64,000 nucleotides of DNA from JBDSKH01 sp050245915 (GCA_050245915.1 JBFWWZ010000002.1:62001-126000); one strand, 5' to 3'. Counted from the first letter of the stretch, positions 42,108-50,752 are shown. The notes: generated from the sequence alone by a model not told the origin. Numbers and translations are program-made.

Positions 42108-42398
42108 ATGCTCAACATGTTTCGCACCGCCGACACAACCTTGAATGGTTCGGAGTCGATCGCCTTCGTGGCCTTGATGATCGCGGTCGTCGTTATCATC
42201 GGCGGATTCACTCTCGCCTTCGTCGAACTTCGAAAAGCCAAGATTCGCGGCAACCAAGAGGTGCAGCTTCGCCAGCTCGTCGACCGCTACGAACGCCTGG
42301 CCGAGAACAGCCTCGACGCGCAACAGCGCGCCGCCGCCGACCTGGCTGAACTTCGGTCGCGTGTGGCCGCCATGGAGCAGCTTCTGCGCGCCGTCTGA
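42108..42398 (+). CDS. Small membrane-anchored coiled-coil protein
   Basis: The 96-residue protein has one membrane helix (FVALMIAVVVIIGGFTLAFV, about 19-38) followed by a charged helical tail (residues 40-96, LRQLVDRYERLAENSL and AADLAELRSRVAAMEQLL) with heptad spacing, likely a coiled coil. GGAG precedes the ATG. Such proteins often accompany ArsR-type regulators in actinobacterial stress operons; the function is not established. Confidence 0.7.
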   Translation: MLNMFRTADTTLNGSESIAFVALMIAVVVIIGGFTLAFVELRKAKIRGNQEVQLRQLVDRYERLAENSLDAQQRAAADLAELRSRVAAMEQLLRAV

Positions 42399-42512
42399 CA
42401 CTGCAGCACACCCCACGTGCGGATTCGCGTCCGCTCACCTTTCACATCAAGCGGGGTTACGCACGTGCGCCCTCGCGCGCCGTGAACCTGCCATTTCTGG
42501 GAGAAAACGACA

Positions 42513-43187
42513 GTGACGACGAACGCTCTTCCCTCAAACGCCGGCCCGGTCGCGGGAATCATGGCGCTGGGACTACTTCCTATAGTCGCTCCGCCTTTCC
42601 AACTCACGAGTCTGGTCACGGGTTTGCCGGTTGCCGAGTACAGCGCCCGCTTCGCCGTCTCGCCCTTGCCGCTGGCCCTTCACATCCTTGGAGCCATCCT
42701 CTTTTGCATACTCGGCGCCCTGCAGTTTCTGCCCAGGCTTCGCAATACACGACCCCGCTTTCATCGATACAGCGGACGCGCAGTCGTGCCGGCCGGACTC
42801 GCCGTAGCTGTTTCAGGCGTGTGGATGACTCTCTCCAACCCGGCACCTTCCGTCGACGGGGTGGCCCTCTTTGCGATGCGCCTGTTTTTCGCAACTGCTA
42901 TGGCGTTGTTCTTGGTGCTCGGCCTTGTCGCAGCCCGACGTCGCATTTTCGATCGGCACCGTGACTGGATGACCAGGGGCTACGCCGTCGGAATCGCAGC
43001 TGGCACCCAACTGATCACGACGGTACCGGTGGCACTACTTTTCGGCCCTCTTGGCGAAAACCTGAGAGCGGCGCTCATGGGGGCTGGCTGGGTGATCACG
43101 ATTGCGGTCGCCGAGTGGATCATCCGACGCCCTGTTCCGGGGACGCCCCCTGACCGCGAGTCGGAGCGGGAGCGTGCATTCGCATGA
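42513..43187 (+). CDS. DUF2306-like multi-pass membrane protein
   Basis: The 224-residue protein has about six membrane helices and the DUF2306-like pattern: LALHILGAILFCILGALQFL, RPRFHRYSGRAVVPAG, and FDRHRDWMTRGYAVGIAAGT, with conserved histidines that could bind haem or metal. The start is GTG 42513 with GGGAGAA upstream. It overlaps the broken DUF1772-like gene by four bases. The 114-base gap before it holds nothing recognised. Confidence 0.75.
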   Translation: MTTNALPSNAGPVAGIMALGLLPIVAPPFQLTSLVTGLPVAEYSARFAVSPLPLALHILGAILFCILGALQFLPRLRNTRPRFHRYSGRAVVPAGLAVAVSGVWMTLSNPAPSVDGVALFAMRLFFATAMALFLVLGLVAARRRIFDRHRDWMTRGYAVGIAAGTQLITTVPVALLFGPLGENLRAALMGAGWVITIAVAEWIIRRPVPGTPPDRESERERAFA

Positions 43188-43294
43188 ATGAGCCCCTATG
43201 GGCGACCGCGCTCGTCTTAGCGACGGTCGGATCGGCCTGCGTCAGCGGTGCGATCTTCGCCGTCTCGGCCTTCGTAATGCCCGCACTATCCCCC
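43184..43294 (+). pseudogene. 5' fragment of a DUF1772 (anthrone-oxygenase-like) membrane protein gene
   Basis: The first 36 or so residues, ATALVLATVGSACVSGAIF and AVSAFVMPALS, match the first membrane helix of DUF1772 proteins, normally about 150 residues. After that the frame turns into unrelated sequence, so the gene is cut near 43294. The ATGA overlap shows it was part of the preceding operon. Confidence 0.65.
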
Positions 43295-43311
43295 CGGTTC
43301 CTGGCGGCGAG

Positions 43312-43464
43312 CGAACGTGGCAGATCGAGTATCGGCAGAATCCCAAGGACGGCTATTGGGGCCCACGCGGCACGTTTACGGAGCGTGATGGGAAGTTTCA
43401 GTGGGCGGGGCGTGAGTTTGACTCCGTGTACTCCGTGCTGGTTTACCGCGCCAACAATCCTTGA
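43312..43464 (+). pseudogene. 3' fragment of an unrecognised gene
   Basis: About 50 residues in a different frame (RTWQIEYRQNPKDGYWGPRG, then FTERDGKFQWAGREFDSVYS, ending LVYRANNP) look like real protein and end in TGA at 43462. No start or upstream part exists; the fragment is joined to the cut DUF1772 gene. The source is probably a phage or island gene. Confidence 0.45.
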
Positions 43465-43501
43465 GGCGTGGCAGCCAACACGAAGACAAAGCCGGTCGGC
43501 A

Positions 43502-43555
43502 GTGGCAAGACAATGGCAACAACCGCCCGTGATACTCGTGCGCCGAAGTGATCAC
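43502..43555. repeat. Element-end sequence, copy B (right border of the accessory region)
   Basis: It matches copy A at 40753 with three substitutions and one indel in the first 32 bases, and has GTGATCAC at the same spacing (19 bases after GTGAT). The next core gene starts about 140 bases further on, so this probably marks the edge of the accessory DNA. Confidence 0.55.
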
Positions 43556-43696
43556 ACAGACCAATGAATTACTGGTCACGAGTTGAAATCGCCGTATTTT
43601 CAGGTGACGCATCCTGATTCCGCCCCACGTGAGGCGCTACTCACCAGATCCCAGAACACAACCGGCTCCCGCGCCGCGGCGTGGGACGATGAGGGC

Positions 43697-44248
43697 ATGG
43701 CGATCGAGTTGCACATCACCGGGGATCCCGAGGCCGACGAGCTGCTGTCGACCGACCCGCTGGCGCTGCTGATCGGGATGCTGCTCGACCAGCAGGTCCC
43801 GATGGAGACCGCGTTCGCGGGACCCGCGAAGCTGAAGCAGCGGCTCGGCCACCTCGATGCGGCGAAGATCGCCGCGTACGACCCCGAGGCATTCGTCGAG
43901 CTGTGCAAGCAGCCGCCCTCGGTGCATCGGTTCCCCGGGTCGATGGCCGGTCGCATCCAGGCACTGTGCGCCGCAGTGGGCGACGATGCCGCCGCGATCT
44001 GGGCCACCGGGACGGGCGCCGAGATCCTCGAGCGGCTGAAAGCGCTGCCGGGGTTCGGCGATCAGAAGGCGCGCATCTTCCTCGCGCTCCTCGGCAAGCA
44101 GTACGGGCTCCACGCCGAGGGGTGGCGGGAGGCGGCCGGTGCGTACGGCGACGAGGGCTCGTACCGCTCGGTCGCCGACATCACCGGCCCGGAGTCGCTC
44201 GCGAAGGTCCGCGAATTCAAACGGGCGGCTAAACTCGCAGCACGATGA
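43697..44248 (+). CDS. HhH-GPD-type base-excision DNA glycosylase
   Basis: The 183-residue protein has the helix-hairpin-helix glycosylase fold: LLIGMLLDQQVPMETAFAGP near the N-terminus and the hairpin ALPGFGDQKARIFLALLGK (about 119-137). The catalytic aspartate of the larger family members is not clearly placed, as in other short actinobacterial proteins annotated this way. ATG 43697 is chosen by the protein-like start. The gene overlaps the next by four bases. First core gene after the island. Confidence 0.85.
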   Translation: MAIELHITGDPEADELLSTDPLALLIGMLLDQQVPMETAFAGPAKLKQRLGHLDAAKIAAYDPEAFVELCKQPPSVHRFPGSMAGRIQALCAAVGDDAAAIWATGTGAEILERLKALPGFGDQKARIFLALLGKQYGLHAEGWREAAGAYGDEGSYRSVADITGPESLAKVREFKRAAKLAAR

Positions 44249-45561
44249 GCTCCGACATAGTCCTCCTCATCATCGGCCTGCTTCTCACGGTGGGCACAGG
44301 GTTCTTCGTCGCCAGCGAATTCACGCTCGTCAACCTCGACCGCGCCGATCTCGAGGCGCGACAGGCTCGCGGCGAGACCATGCTCGGCCCCACGATCCGG
44401 GCGCTGAAGGTCACCTCGACGCACCTCTCGAGCGCGCAGCTCGGCATCACGCTCACCACGCTTCTCGCCGGGTTCACGCTCGAGCCGGCGTTCAGTTCGT
44501 TCCTGCGCCCTCCGCTCACCGCGCTCGGGCTGGACACGCCCGCCGTCTCGGTGGTCGCCACCGTGCTCGCCGTGGCCATCGCGACCCTGCTGTCGATGAT
44601 CGTCGGCGAACTGGTTCCCAAGAACTTCGCCCTCGCGCTGCCGCGGCAGGTGTCGAAGATCGTGATCCCCTTCCAGCTGGGGTTCACCACCGTGTTCAAG
44701 CCGTTCGTACGGCTGCTGAACAGCACGGCGAACGTGATCCTGCGGGCCATCGGCATCGAACCGAAAGAGGAACTGAGCTCCGCCCGCACCGCCGACGAGC
44801 TGAAGAGCCTCGTGCGGCGCTCGGCCAGCGAGGGCGCCCTCGACCGCGACACCGCGACCCTGCTCGCCCGGACCCTGGCGTTCTCCGACCACATCGCCGC
44901 CGACGTCATGACCCCGCGACCGCGGCTCGCCAGCGTCCGGAAGAGCGACAGCGCGGATGCCGTGCTGGCTCTCGCGCGCACCACCGGGTACTCGCGGTTC
45001 CCGGTCATGGACGACGACATCGACGACATCGTCGGCATCGTGCATGTCAAGCAGGCGGTCTCGGTGCCGCGGGAACGCCGGGCCGGGGTCCCGGCGTCGG
45101 CGTTGCAGTCCGAGGCCCTCCGCGTGCCCGAGACCATGAAGCTCGACACCCTGCTCGGCGAGCTGCGGGGCAAGGGGTACCAGATGGCCCTCGTCGTCGA
45201 CGAGTACGGCGGAACCGCGGGTGTCGCGACGCTGGAAGACCTCGTCGAGGAACTCGTCGGTGAGGTCGCCGACGAGCACGACCGCTCGCGGGTCGATGTC
45301 GTCCGCAGCCGCAATTGGCTCACCTTCCCCGGGGCCCTCCGCCCCGACGAGCTGCTCGAGCGGGCCGACGTGACCGTGCCAGAGGAGGGGCCGTACGAGA
45401 CCGTCGCCGGCTGGGTGATGAGCGAACTCGGCCGCATCGCCGAGGTCGGCGACACCGTCGAGATCGAGGCGGGCGTGTTCCGGGTCGAGCGCATGGACGG
45501 ACGCCGCATCGACCGTCTCCGGTTCACGCCGACCGTGATCGAGGAGCCCGCCGATGGATGA
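44245..45561 (+). CDS. CNNM/CorC (HlyC)-family membrane protein, first of a pair
   Basis: The 438-residue protein has a DUF21 (CNNM) membrane domain with three to four helices (1-145) including SAQLGITLTTLLAGF and IVGELVPKNFAL, a CBS pair (about 205-340; YSRFPVMDDDIDDIVGIVHVK, MALVVDEYGGTAGVATLEDL), and a C-terminal CorC_HlyC domain. The family is linked to magnesium or cobalt efflux; the haemolysin name is historical. A TAAACT hexamer lies nine bases before the ATG. Confidence 0.92.
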   Translation: MSSDIVLLIIGLLLTVGTGFFVASEFTLVNLDRADLEARQARGETMLGPTIRALKVTSTHLSSAQLGITLTTLLAGFTLEPAFSSFLRPPLTALGLDTPAVSVVATVLAVAIATLLSMIVGELVPKNFALALPRQVSKIVIPFQLGFTTVFKPFVRLLNSTANVILRAIGIEPKEELSSARTADELKSLVRRSASEGALDRDTATLLARTLAFSDHIAADVMTPRPRLASVRKSDSADAVLALARTTGYSRFPVMDDDIDDIVGIVHVKQAVSVPRERRAGVPASALQSEALRVPETMKLDTLLGELRGKGYQMALVVDEYGGTAGVATLEDLVEELVGEVADEHDRSRVDVVRSRNWLTFPGALRPDELLERADVTVPEEGPYETVAGWVMSELGRIAEVGDTVEIEAGVFRVERMDGRRIDRLRFTPTVIEEPADG

Positions 45562-46594
45562 CTGGGCCGGCATCGCGTGGCTCTTCGGCCTGCTGCTCAT
45601 CAACGCGTTCTTCGTCGGCGCGGAGTTCGCCGTCATCTCCGCGCGCCGGTCGCAGATCGAGCCGCGCGCCGACGCCGGCTCCCGGTGGGCGAAGACGGCG
45701 CTCTGGGCGATGGAGCACGCCACGCTCATGCTGGCCACCTGCCAGCTCGGCATCACCATCTGCTCGCTGCTGATCCTCAACGTCAGCGAGCCCGCCATCC
45801 ATCACCTGCTCGAGGTCCCGCTCGCCCTGACGAGGCTGCCGGAGCAGGTGATCGCCACCATCGCGTTCGTGATCACCCTGACCGTGGTGTCGTTCCTGCA
45901 TGTGGTGATCGGCGAGATGGTGCCGAAGAACCTCTCGTTCTCGGTGCCTGATCGGGCGGTGCTGATCCTCGCGACACCGCTGGTCGCGTTCGCCACCATC
46001 TTCCGGCCCGTCGTCGCCGCGCTGAACGCGACCGCGAACGGCGTGCTGCGACTCTTCCGGGTGGAGCCGAAGAACGAGGCCACCAGCGCGTTCACCGTCG
46101 ACGAGGTCGCCATCATCGTCGCGACCTCCACCCGCGAGGGTGTGCTGACCGACGCCACCGGCACGCTCTCGAACGCGTTCGAGTTCACCGAGAAGACGGT
46201 GCGGGATGTGGCGGTCGACATGGCGGCGCTCGTCACCCTCCCCGAGGACGCGGCTCCGAGCGACGTGGAACGGGCGGTGGCGCAGCACGGGTTCAGCCGG
46301 TACGTGCTGGTCGACCGCGACGGGGAGCCGACCGGGTACGTGCATCTGAAAGACGTCATCGATCTCGATGACGACGAGTTCGACGATCCGGTGCCGCCGA
46401 AGCGGATCCGTCAGCTGATCTCGGTGTTCCGCGACCAGGAGCTCGAGGACGCGCTCGCCACGCTGCGCCGCTCCGGCAGCCACGTGGCGCGGGTGTTCGA
46501 CGAGTCGGGTGCGACGCGGGGGGTGCTGTTCCTCGAGGACATCATCGAAGAGCTCGTGGGGGAGGTGCAGGATGCCACGCGACGCCAGCCCTGA
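45554..46594 (+). CDS. CNNM/CorC (HlyC)-family membrane protein, second of a pair
   Basis: The 346-residue paralogue has a DUF21 domain (TCQLGITICSLLILNVSEPA, VIGEMVPKNLSFS) and a CBS pair but lacks the C-terminal CorC_HlyC domain. It overlaps the first member by eight bases; the two are probably a heteromeric ion-efflux unit, as in other actinobacteria with such pairs. CBS domains may bind ATP-Mg. Confidence 0.9.
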   Translation: MDDWAGIAWLFGLLLINAFFVGAEFAVISARRSQIEPRADAGSRWAKTALWAMEHATLMLATCQLGITICSLLILNVSEPAIHHLLEVPLALTRLPEQVIATIAFVITLTVVSFLHVVIGEMVPKNLSFSVPDRAVLILATPLVAFATIFRPVVAALNATANGVLRLFRVEPKNEATSAFTVDEVAIIVATSTREGVLTDATGTLSNAFEFTEKTVRDVAVDMAALVTLPEDAAPSDVERAVAQHGFSRYVLVDRDGEPTGYVHLKDVIDLDDDEFDDPVPPKRIRQLISVFRDQELEDALATLRRSGSHVARVFDESGATRGVLFLEDIIEELVGEVQDATRRQP

Positions 46595-47459
46595 CACAGC
46601 ACGGGTGCTCGTCATCGGCGAGGCTCTCGTCGACGTCGTCGACGACCAGGCGTTCCCCGGCGGAAGCCCGCTGAACGTCGCGATAGGGCTTCAGCGCCTC
46701 GGCATCCCGACCACGCTCCACTCGTCGTTCGGCGCCGATCCGCACGGCGTCGCGATCGCGCAGCACCTGGAGGAGAGCGGCGTCTCCGTCACCCCCGGTA
46801 CCGTCTCCGACCGGGAGACCTCGGTGGCGCGGGCGATGATCGCCGCCGACGGCGCCGCCAGCTACACGTTCTCGATCACCTGGGACCCCGGCCCCGCCGA
46901 CACGGCCGGCTTCGCCCTGGTGCACACCGGATCGATCGGCGCCGCGCTCGAGCCCGGCGCGACCGAGGTGGAGACCCTGCTCGCGACAACAGACGCGCTC
47001 GTCTCCTATGACCCGAACATCCGGCCGGCGCTGATGGGCGACCACGCCACCGCGCTCGCCCGGGTGGAGCGGTTCGTGGCGCTCGCCGACGTCGTGAAAG
47101 CCAGCGACGAGGATGTCGCCTGGCTCTATCCGGATGCCACGGTCGCCGAGGTGCTGCAGCGCTGGCTGGCGCTCGGCCCGCGTCTCGTGGTCGTGACCCG
47201 CGGCGGAGCCGGCGCCGACGCCCTCGCCGCCGCCGGGCCCGTGCACGTCGATGCGGCCTCCACCGAGGTGGTCGACACGATCGGCGCGGGGGATTCGTTC
47301 ACGGCGGGCATGCTCGCGGCGCTCCTCACCACCGGGTTCGGCGATGTCGCCGGCGCGCTCCGCTTCGCCGCCCGGTGCGCCGGGATCACCGTCTCCCGGC
47401 CGGGTGCGGACCCGCCGACGTCCGACGAGCTCGCCCCGTCTTCCGGCGCCGATGACTGA
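46572..47459 (+). CDS. PfkB-family carbohydrate kinase (fructokinase-like)
   Basis: The 295-residue ribokinase-fold enzyme has VLVIGEALVDVVDD, FPGGSPLNVAIGLQRLG and DTIGAGDSFTAGM (catalytic Asp). It most resembles fructokinases, phosphorylating fructose at C6. It overlaps the upstream CorC gene by 23 bases and nnrD by eight, so it lies in one transcription unit with them. Unlike the island PfkB enzyme it has the normal family length and end. Confidence 0.87.
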   Translation: MPRDASPDTARVLVIGEALVDVVDDQAFPGGSPLNVAIGLQRLGIPTTLHSSFGADPHGVAIAQHLEESGVSVTPGTVSDRETSVARAMIAADGAASYTFSITWDPGPADTAGFALVHTGSIGAALEPGATEVETLLATTDALVSYDPNIRPALMGDHATALARVERFVALADVVKASDEDVAWLYPDATVAEVLQRWLALGPRLVVVTRGGAGADALAAAGPVHVDAASTEVVDTIGAGDSFTAGMLAALLTTGFGDVAGALRFAARCAGITVSRPGADPPTSDELAPSSGADD

Positions 47460-48267
47460 GTTCGGTCCCGCCGACGCGCGCCCGTGGATCGCCGTCCCCG
47501 GACCGGACGACGACAAGTACTCCCGCGGGGTGGTGGGTTTCGTCACCGGGTCGGCGCGCTACCCGGGCGCCGCGGTGCTCGGCGTCGATGCGGCGCTGCA
47601 CACCGGCGTCGGCATGGTCAGATATCTCGGCCCCGGCCGTCCCACACGCCTCGTGCTGCAGCGCCGGCCGGAGGCGGTCACGGCCGAGGGCCGCGTGCAG
47701 GCATGGGTGATCGGCTCCGGACAGGATCCCGAGAACCGCGACGACGAGCTGCTCGGCCGTGCTCTCGCCCAGGACGTCCCTGTCGTGATCGACGGCGGCG
47801 CGCTCGACCGGGTCCGGGATGCCGTGGGTCCCGCGATCCTGACCCCGCATGCGGGCGAGCTGGCCCGCCTCCTCGGCGTCGAGCGCGCGGACATCGTGGC
47901 CGACCCCGACGGCACCGCCGAGCGGGCCGCGCGCGAGTTCGATGCCACCGTGCTGCTGAAAGGCCATGTCAGCCGGATCGCCTCTCCCGAGGGTCTGCGT
48001 CACCGGGTGACGGCGCCGACCACCTGGCTGGCGACCGCGGGCAGCGGTGACGCGCTCGCCGGCATCCTGGGCGCCTTGGTGGCGACGCACCCGCGGGGGG
48101 ATCTCGCGGATCTGGCGGCGACCGCCTGCGTGCTGCACGGGCTGGCGGGGGAGCGCGCGTCGCGCGGCGGGCCGTTCACAATCCTGGACCTCTGCGCTCA
48201 GCTCCCCGCGGCCATCGCGGCGCTGCTGGTCAGTAGCGCCGAAGGCGGAGGCCTGCTGGTCGAGTAG
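47452..48267 (+). CDS. nnrD: ADP-dependent NAD(P)H-hydrate dehydratase
   Basis: NnrD repairs hydrated NAD(P)H. The 271-residue protein has KYSRGVVGFVTGSARYPGAA, LTPHAGELARLLG, VLLKGHVSRI and TAGSGDALAGILGAL, typical of the family. The NnrE epimerase domain is absent and must be elsewhere. The last 14 residues (LLVSSAEGGGLLVE) are encoded by the dispersed gene-end repeat, which also supplies the TAG stop. Confidence 0.92.
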   Translation: MTEFGPADARPWIAVPGPDDDKYSRGVVGFVTGSARYPGAAVLGVDAALHTGVGMVRYLGPGRPTRLVLQRRPEAVTAEGRVQAWVIGSGQDPENRDDELLGRALAQDVPVVIDGGALDRVRDAVGPAILTPHAGELARLLGVERADIVADPDGTAERAAREFDATVLLKGHVSRIASPEGLRHRVTAPTTWLATAGSGDALAGILGALVATHPRGDLADLAATACVLHGLAGERASRGGPFTILDLCAQLPAAIAALLVSSAEGGGLLVE

Positions 48268-48292
48268 CGCCGAAGGCGCGTATCGAGACCTA
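48223..48292. repeat. Dispersed gene-end repeat, copy c (tandem units)
   Basis: Two units of CTGCTGGTC-(A/GA)GTAGCGCCGAAGGCG begin at 48223 and 48253, followed by CGTATCGAGACCTA to 48292. The element covers the last codons and stop of nnrD, and its right end is the minus-strand TAGGTCTCGA that ends the ABC ATPase gene. Confidence 0.75.
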
Positions 48293-49021
48293 CGGACTGA
48301 GCCGCGCCAGGAACTCTCTCGTGCGCTCCTCCCGTGGAGCGCCGAACAGCTGCTCCGGCGGCCCCTGCTCGACGATGCGGCCGCCGTCGAGGAACAGCAC
48401 CTTGTGGGAGACGTCGCGGGCGAAGCTCATCTCGTGCGTCGCCATCAGGATCGTGGCCCCGTCCCTGCCCAGTTCACGCACCAGTTCGAGCACCTCGCCG
48501 ACCAGCTCGGGGTCGAGGGCGCTGGTGATCTCATCGAGCAGGAGCACCTCGGGCTCCGTCGCGATCGCCCGCACGATGGCCGCGCGCTGCTGCTGGCCGC
48601 CGGAGAGCTGGTCGGGGTGCACGCGCGCCTTGTCTGCCAGGCCGATGCGGTCGAGCAGTTCGAGCCCCCGCTTCTCGGCGGCTTCCCGTGCGACGCCGTG
48701 CACCTTGCGCAGCGCCAGCGTCACGTTGTCGAGCACCGACAGGTGCGGGAAGAGGTTGTAGTTCTGAAACACCACCCCGAACCGCGCCCGCACCGCGTCG
48801 ACCTTCACCCGCGGGTCGCTGATGTCCTCCCCGCCGAGCAGGATCTGGCCGTCGTCGATGCGCTCCAGCAGGTTGAGGCACCGCAACAAGGTGGACTTGC
48901 CCGAGCCGGACGGCCCGATGAGCGTGATCACCTGGTGTGCCTCGAGCTCCACGGTGACGCCGTCGAGCACCAGGCGGTCGCCGAAGCGCTTCACGAGGCC
49001 GCTCGCGCTGAGGACCGGCAT
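48290..49021 (-). CDS. Amino-acid ABC transporter ATPase, GlnQ type
   Basis: The 243-residue protein has Walker A GPSGSGKST, Q-loop FQNYNLFPHLSVLDN, signature LSGGQQQR, Walker B VLLLDEITSALD and H-loop THEMSF, matching polar-amino-acid transporter ATPases. The normal DEP is DEI here, as in some family members. Its ATG overlaps the permease stop by one base (TGATG). Confidence 0.93.
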   Translation of the reverse strand: MPVLSASGLVKRFGDRLVLDGVTVELEAHQVITLIGPSGSGKSTLLRCLNLLERIDDGQILLGGEDISDPRVKVDAVRARFGVVFQNYNLFPHLSVLDNVTLALRKVHGVAREAAEKRGLELLDRIGLADKARVHPDQLSGGQQQRAAIVRAIATEPEVLLLDEITSALDPELVGEVLELVRELGRDGATILMATHEMSFARDVSHKVLFLDGGRIVEQGPPEQLFGAPREERTREFLARLSP

Positions 49022-49878
49022 CAGAGCACCTCCCCGATCTGCTCGCGCCGCCGCAGTCGCGCGGTGTACCAGTCGGTGAGGCGGATCATCGGCAGCGCGA
49101 GCAGCACGAATAGCAGCCCGGCGACGACGAACGGCGTGAAGCTGGCGTAGTGGGACTGCTCGATCTGCGCCGCCCGCACTGCATCCACCGCGCCGAGCAC
49201 CGAGATGAGGCCGACGTCTTTCTGCATCGCGACGAAATCGTTCATGAGCGCCGGCGTGACCTTGCGCAGCGCCTGCGGCAGCACCACTAGGCGCAGCGTC
49301 TGCCCGTGCCCGAGCCCGAGGGAGCGTGCGGCGAGACGCTGGGACGGGTGCACCGCCTCGATACCGGCGCGCCACACCTCGGCGACATATGCGGAATAGG
49401 TGAGCACCAGCGCGATGGTGCCGAGCAATTCGAGCGGGATGCGGCCCTCGGTGAAGCGGAGGCCGGGGATGCCGAAGCCGACCAGGTACAGCACGATGAT
49501 CAACGGCATGCCGCGGAACAGGTCGGTGTAGCCGGCCGCGAATGCCCGCAGAGGGAAGAACACCGGCCCGCGCAGGGTGCGGAGGGTCGCGATCACGAGG
49601 CTCACCACCAGCACCCCCGCCGCGGCGAACAGCAGCACGCGGATGTTGAGCAGGAAGCCCTCGAACACACGGGGGAGTGCCGCCAGCGCGACCTCCGGGT
49701 CGAAGAAGCTCTGCTGTACCCGGCCCCAGCCGGGCGCGTTCACGATCGCCAGCCACGCGATCACCGCGAACACGATCGTGCTGGCGGCGCCGATCAGCAC
49801 CGAGCGGGTGCTCTGACGACGGCGGAAGGCCCGGCGATCCAGTTCGAGCGAACTGGGGGCCGGGCCTTCCGTGGTCAC
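49021..49878 (-). CDS. Amino-acid ABC transporter permease, GlnP/HisM type
   Basis: The 285-residue protein has about five membrane helices and the family segments FRGMPLIIVLYLVGFGIPG and AARSLGLGHGQTLRLVVLPQ (EAA-like loop, about 184-203). The single permease would act as a homodimer. It lies 19 bases after the binding-protein gene, and the three genes form one operon. Confidence 0.92.
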   Translation of the reverse strand: MTTEGPAPSSLELDRRAFRRRQSTRSVLIGAASTIVFAVIAWLAIVNAPGWGRVQQSFFDPEVALAALPRVFEGFLLNIRVLLFAAAGVLVVSLVIATLRTLRGPVFFPLRAFAAGYTDLFRGMPLIIVLYLVGFGIPGLRFTEGRIPLELLGTIALVLTYSAYVAEVWRAGIEAVHPSQRLAARSLGLGHGQTLRLVVLPQALRKVTPALMNDFVAMQKDVGLISVLGAVDAVRAAQIEQSHYASFTPFVVAGLLFVLLALPMIRLTDWYTARLRRREQIGEVL

Positions 49879-49897
49879 TTCGAAAGGTTACTAGCGA

Positions 49898-50752
49898 CTA
49901 CTGCAGGACGGGTGCGTCGGCGGCGTCGGCCAGCCACTTGTCCGCGATCGCCTGCAGCGTGCCGTTCTCGCGCAGCGCGTCGACGGCGGCGGTGACCTTC
50001 GCGGTCAGCGGGCTGTCTTTCTCGAGCACCAGGCCGAACTCGTCGCCGCTCTTGCCGTCGGGCTTCGGCAGCTGGCCGACGATGATGCCGCCGTCGAGCT
50101 CGACGCCGGTCAGGTAGAACGCTGTCGGCAGGTCCACCACGATCGCGTCGACCTGTCCGGACTGCAGCGCCAGTTTCGCGTCGTCGTTCGTGTTGAACGC
50201 CTGCGCACCCGCGTCGGGCTGAATCTGCTGCTCGATCGCGTCGAAGCTGGTGGTGCCGACCGCCGCGCCGATCAGCAACGGCGTGAGGTCGGCGATCGAC
50301 TCCGCGTCGGCGGCCGCCGAGTCGGAGGTGGTGATGACCACCTGGGTGGTCTCGTAGTACGCCGAGCTGAAGTCGATGTTCTTCGCGCGGTCCTCGGTGA
50401 TCGAGAACTGCTGCAGGTTGAAGTCGAAGTCCTTCGGGCCGGGGGCGATCGCCTCGTCGAAGCTGGTGCGCACCCAGACGACGTCCTCCTTGTCGAATCC
50501 GAGCTCCTCGGCGACCGCGTAGGCGATCGCGGACTCGAAGCCCTCGCCGGAGGTGGGGTCGTCGTCGAGCACCCACGGGTAGTACGCGGGCTCGCCCGTT
50601 CCGATGGTGAGCTTGCCGTCGGTGACGTAGCCGGACTCGTCACCCGAGCCCGATCCGCCGGAGCCGGTCTGGCATCCGGTGAGCGAGACCGCGAGCAGGC
50701 TCGCTGCGGCCAGGGAGACGACGGCCGTGTGCCGTGCGGTGAAACGTGCCAT
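49898..50752 (-). CDS. Amino-acid ABC transporter substrate-binding lipoprotein
   Basis: The 284-residue lipoprotein (lipobox SLTGC) has a family 3 binding fold: YPWVLDDDPTSGEGFESAIA, FDFNLQQFSITEDRAKNIDF, AAVGTTSFDAI and VDAIVVDLPTA. The usual arginine that holds the ligand carboxylate is in the EDRAKN region. The cargo is probably a polar amino acid such as glutamine or cystine. ATG 50752 starts the signal peptide. Confidence 0.9.
   Translation of the reverse strand: MARFTARHTAVVSLAAASLLAVSLTGCQTGSGGSGSGDESGYVTDGKLTIGTGEPAYYPWVLDDDPTSGEGFESAIAYAVAEELGFDKEDVVWVRTSFDEAIAPGPKDFDFNLQQFSITEDRAKNIDFSSAYYETTQVVITTSDSAAADAESIADLTPLLIGAAVGTTSFDAIEQQIQPDAGAQAFNTNDDAKLALQSGQVDAIVVDLPTAFYLTGVELDGGIIVGQLPKPDGKSGDEFGLVLEKDSPLTAKVTAAVDALRENGTLQAIADKWLADAADAPVLQ

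Larger units (their letters stand above)
15864..43560. mobile_element. Composite genomic island (accessory region)
   Basis: The region carries catabolic operons and gene fragments between housekeeping genes. A 32-bp perfect direct repeat, made of the 3' end of a tRNA gene plus the start of its terminator, lies at 15864-15895 and 40867-40898, 25,003 bp apart: typical of att sites of tRNA-targeting integrases. A second pair of similar sequences (40753-40805 and 43502-43555) suggests a further block at 40.9-43.56 kb. No integrase gene survives. The gene-end repeat of the core regions is absent, and most genes inside use ordinary ribosome binding sites. The exact right border is inferred. Confidence 0.7.

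Noticed and set aside
15864..43560. Prophage
   Set aside because: No capsid, tail, terminase, lysis or replication genes are present; the content is metabolic, so an island is the better description.
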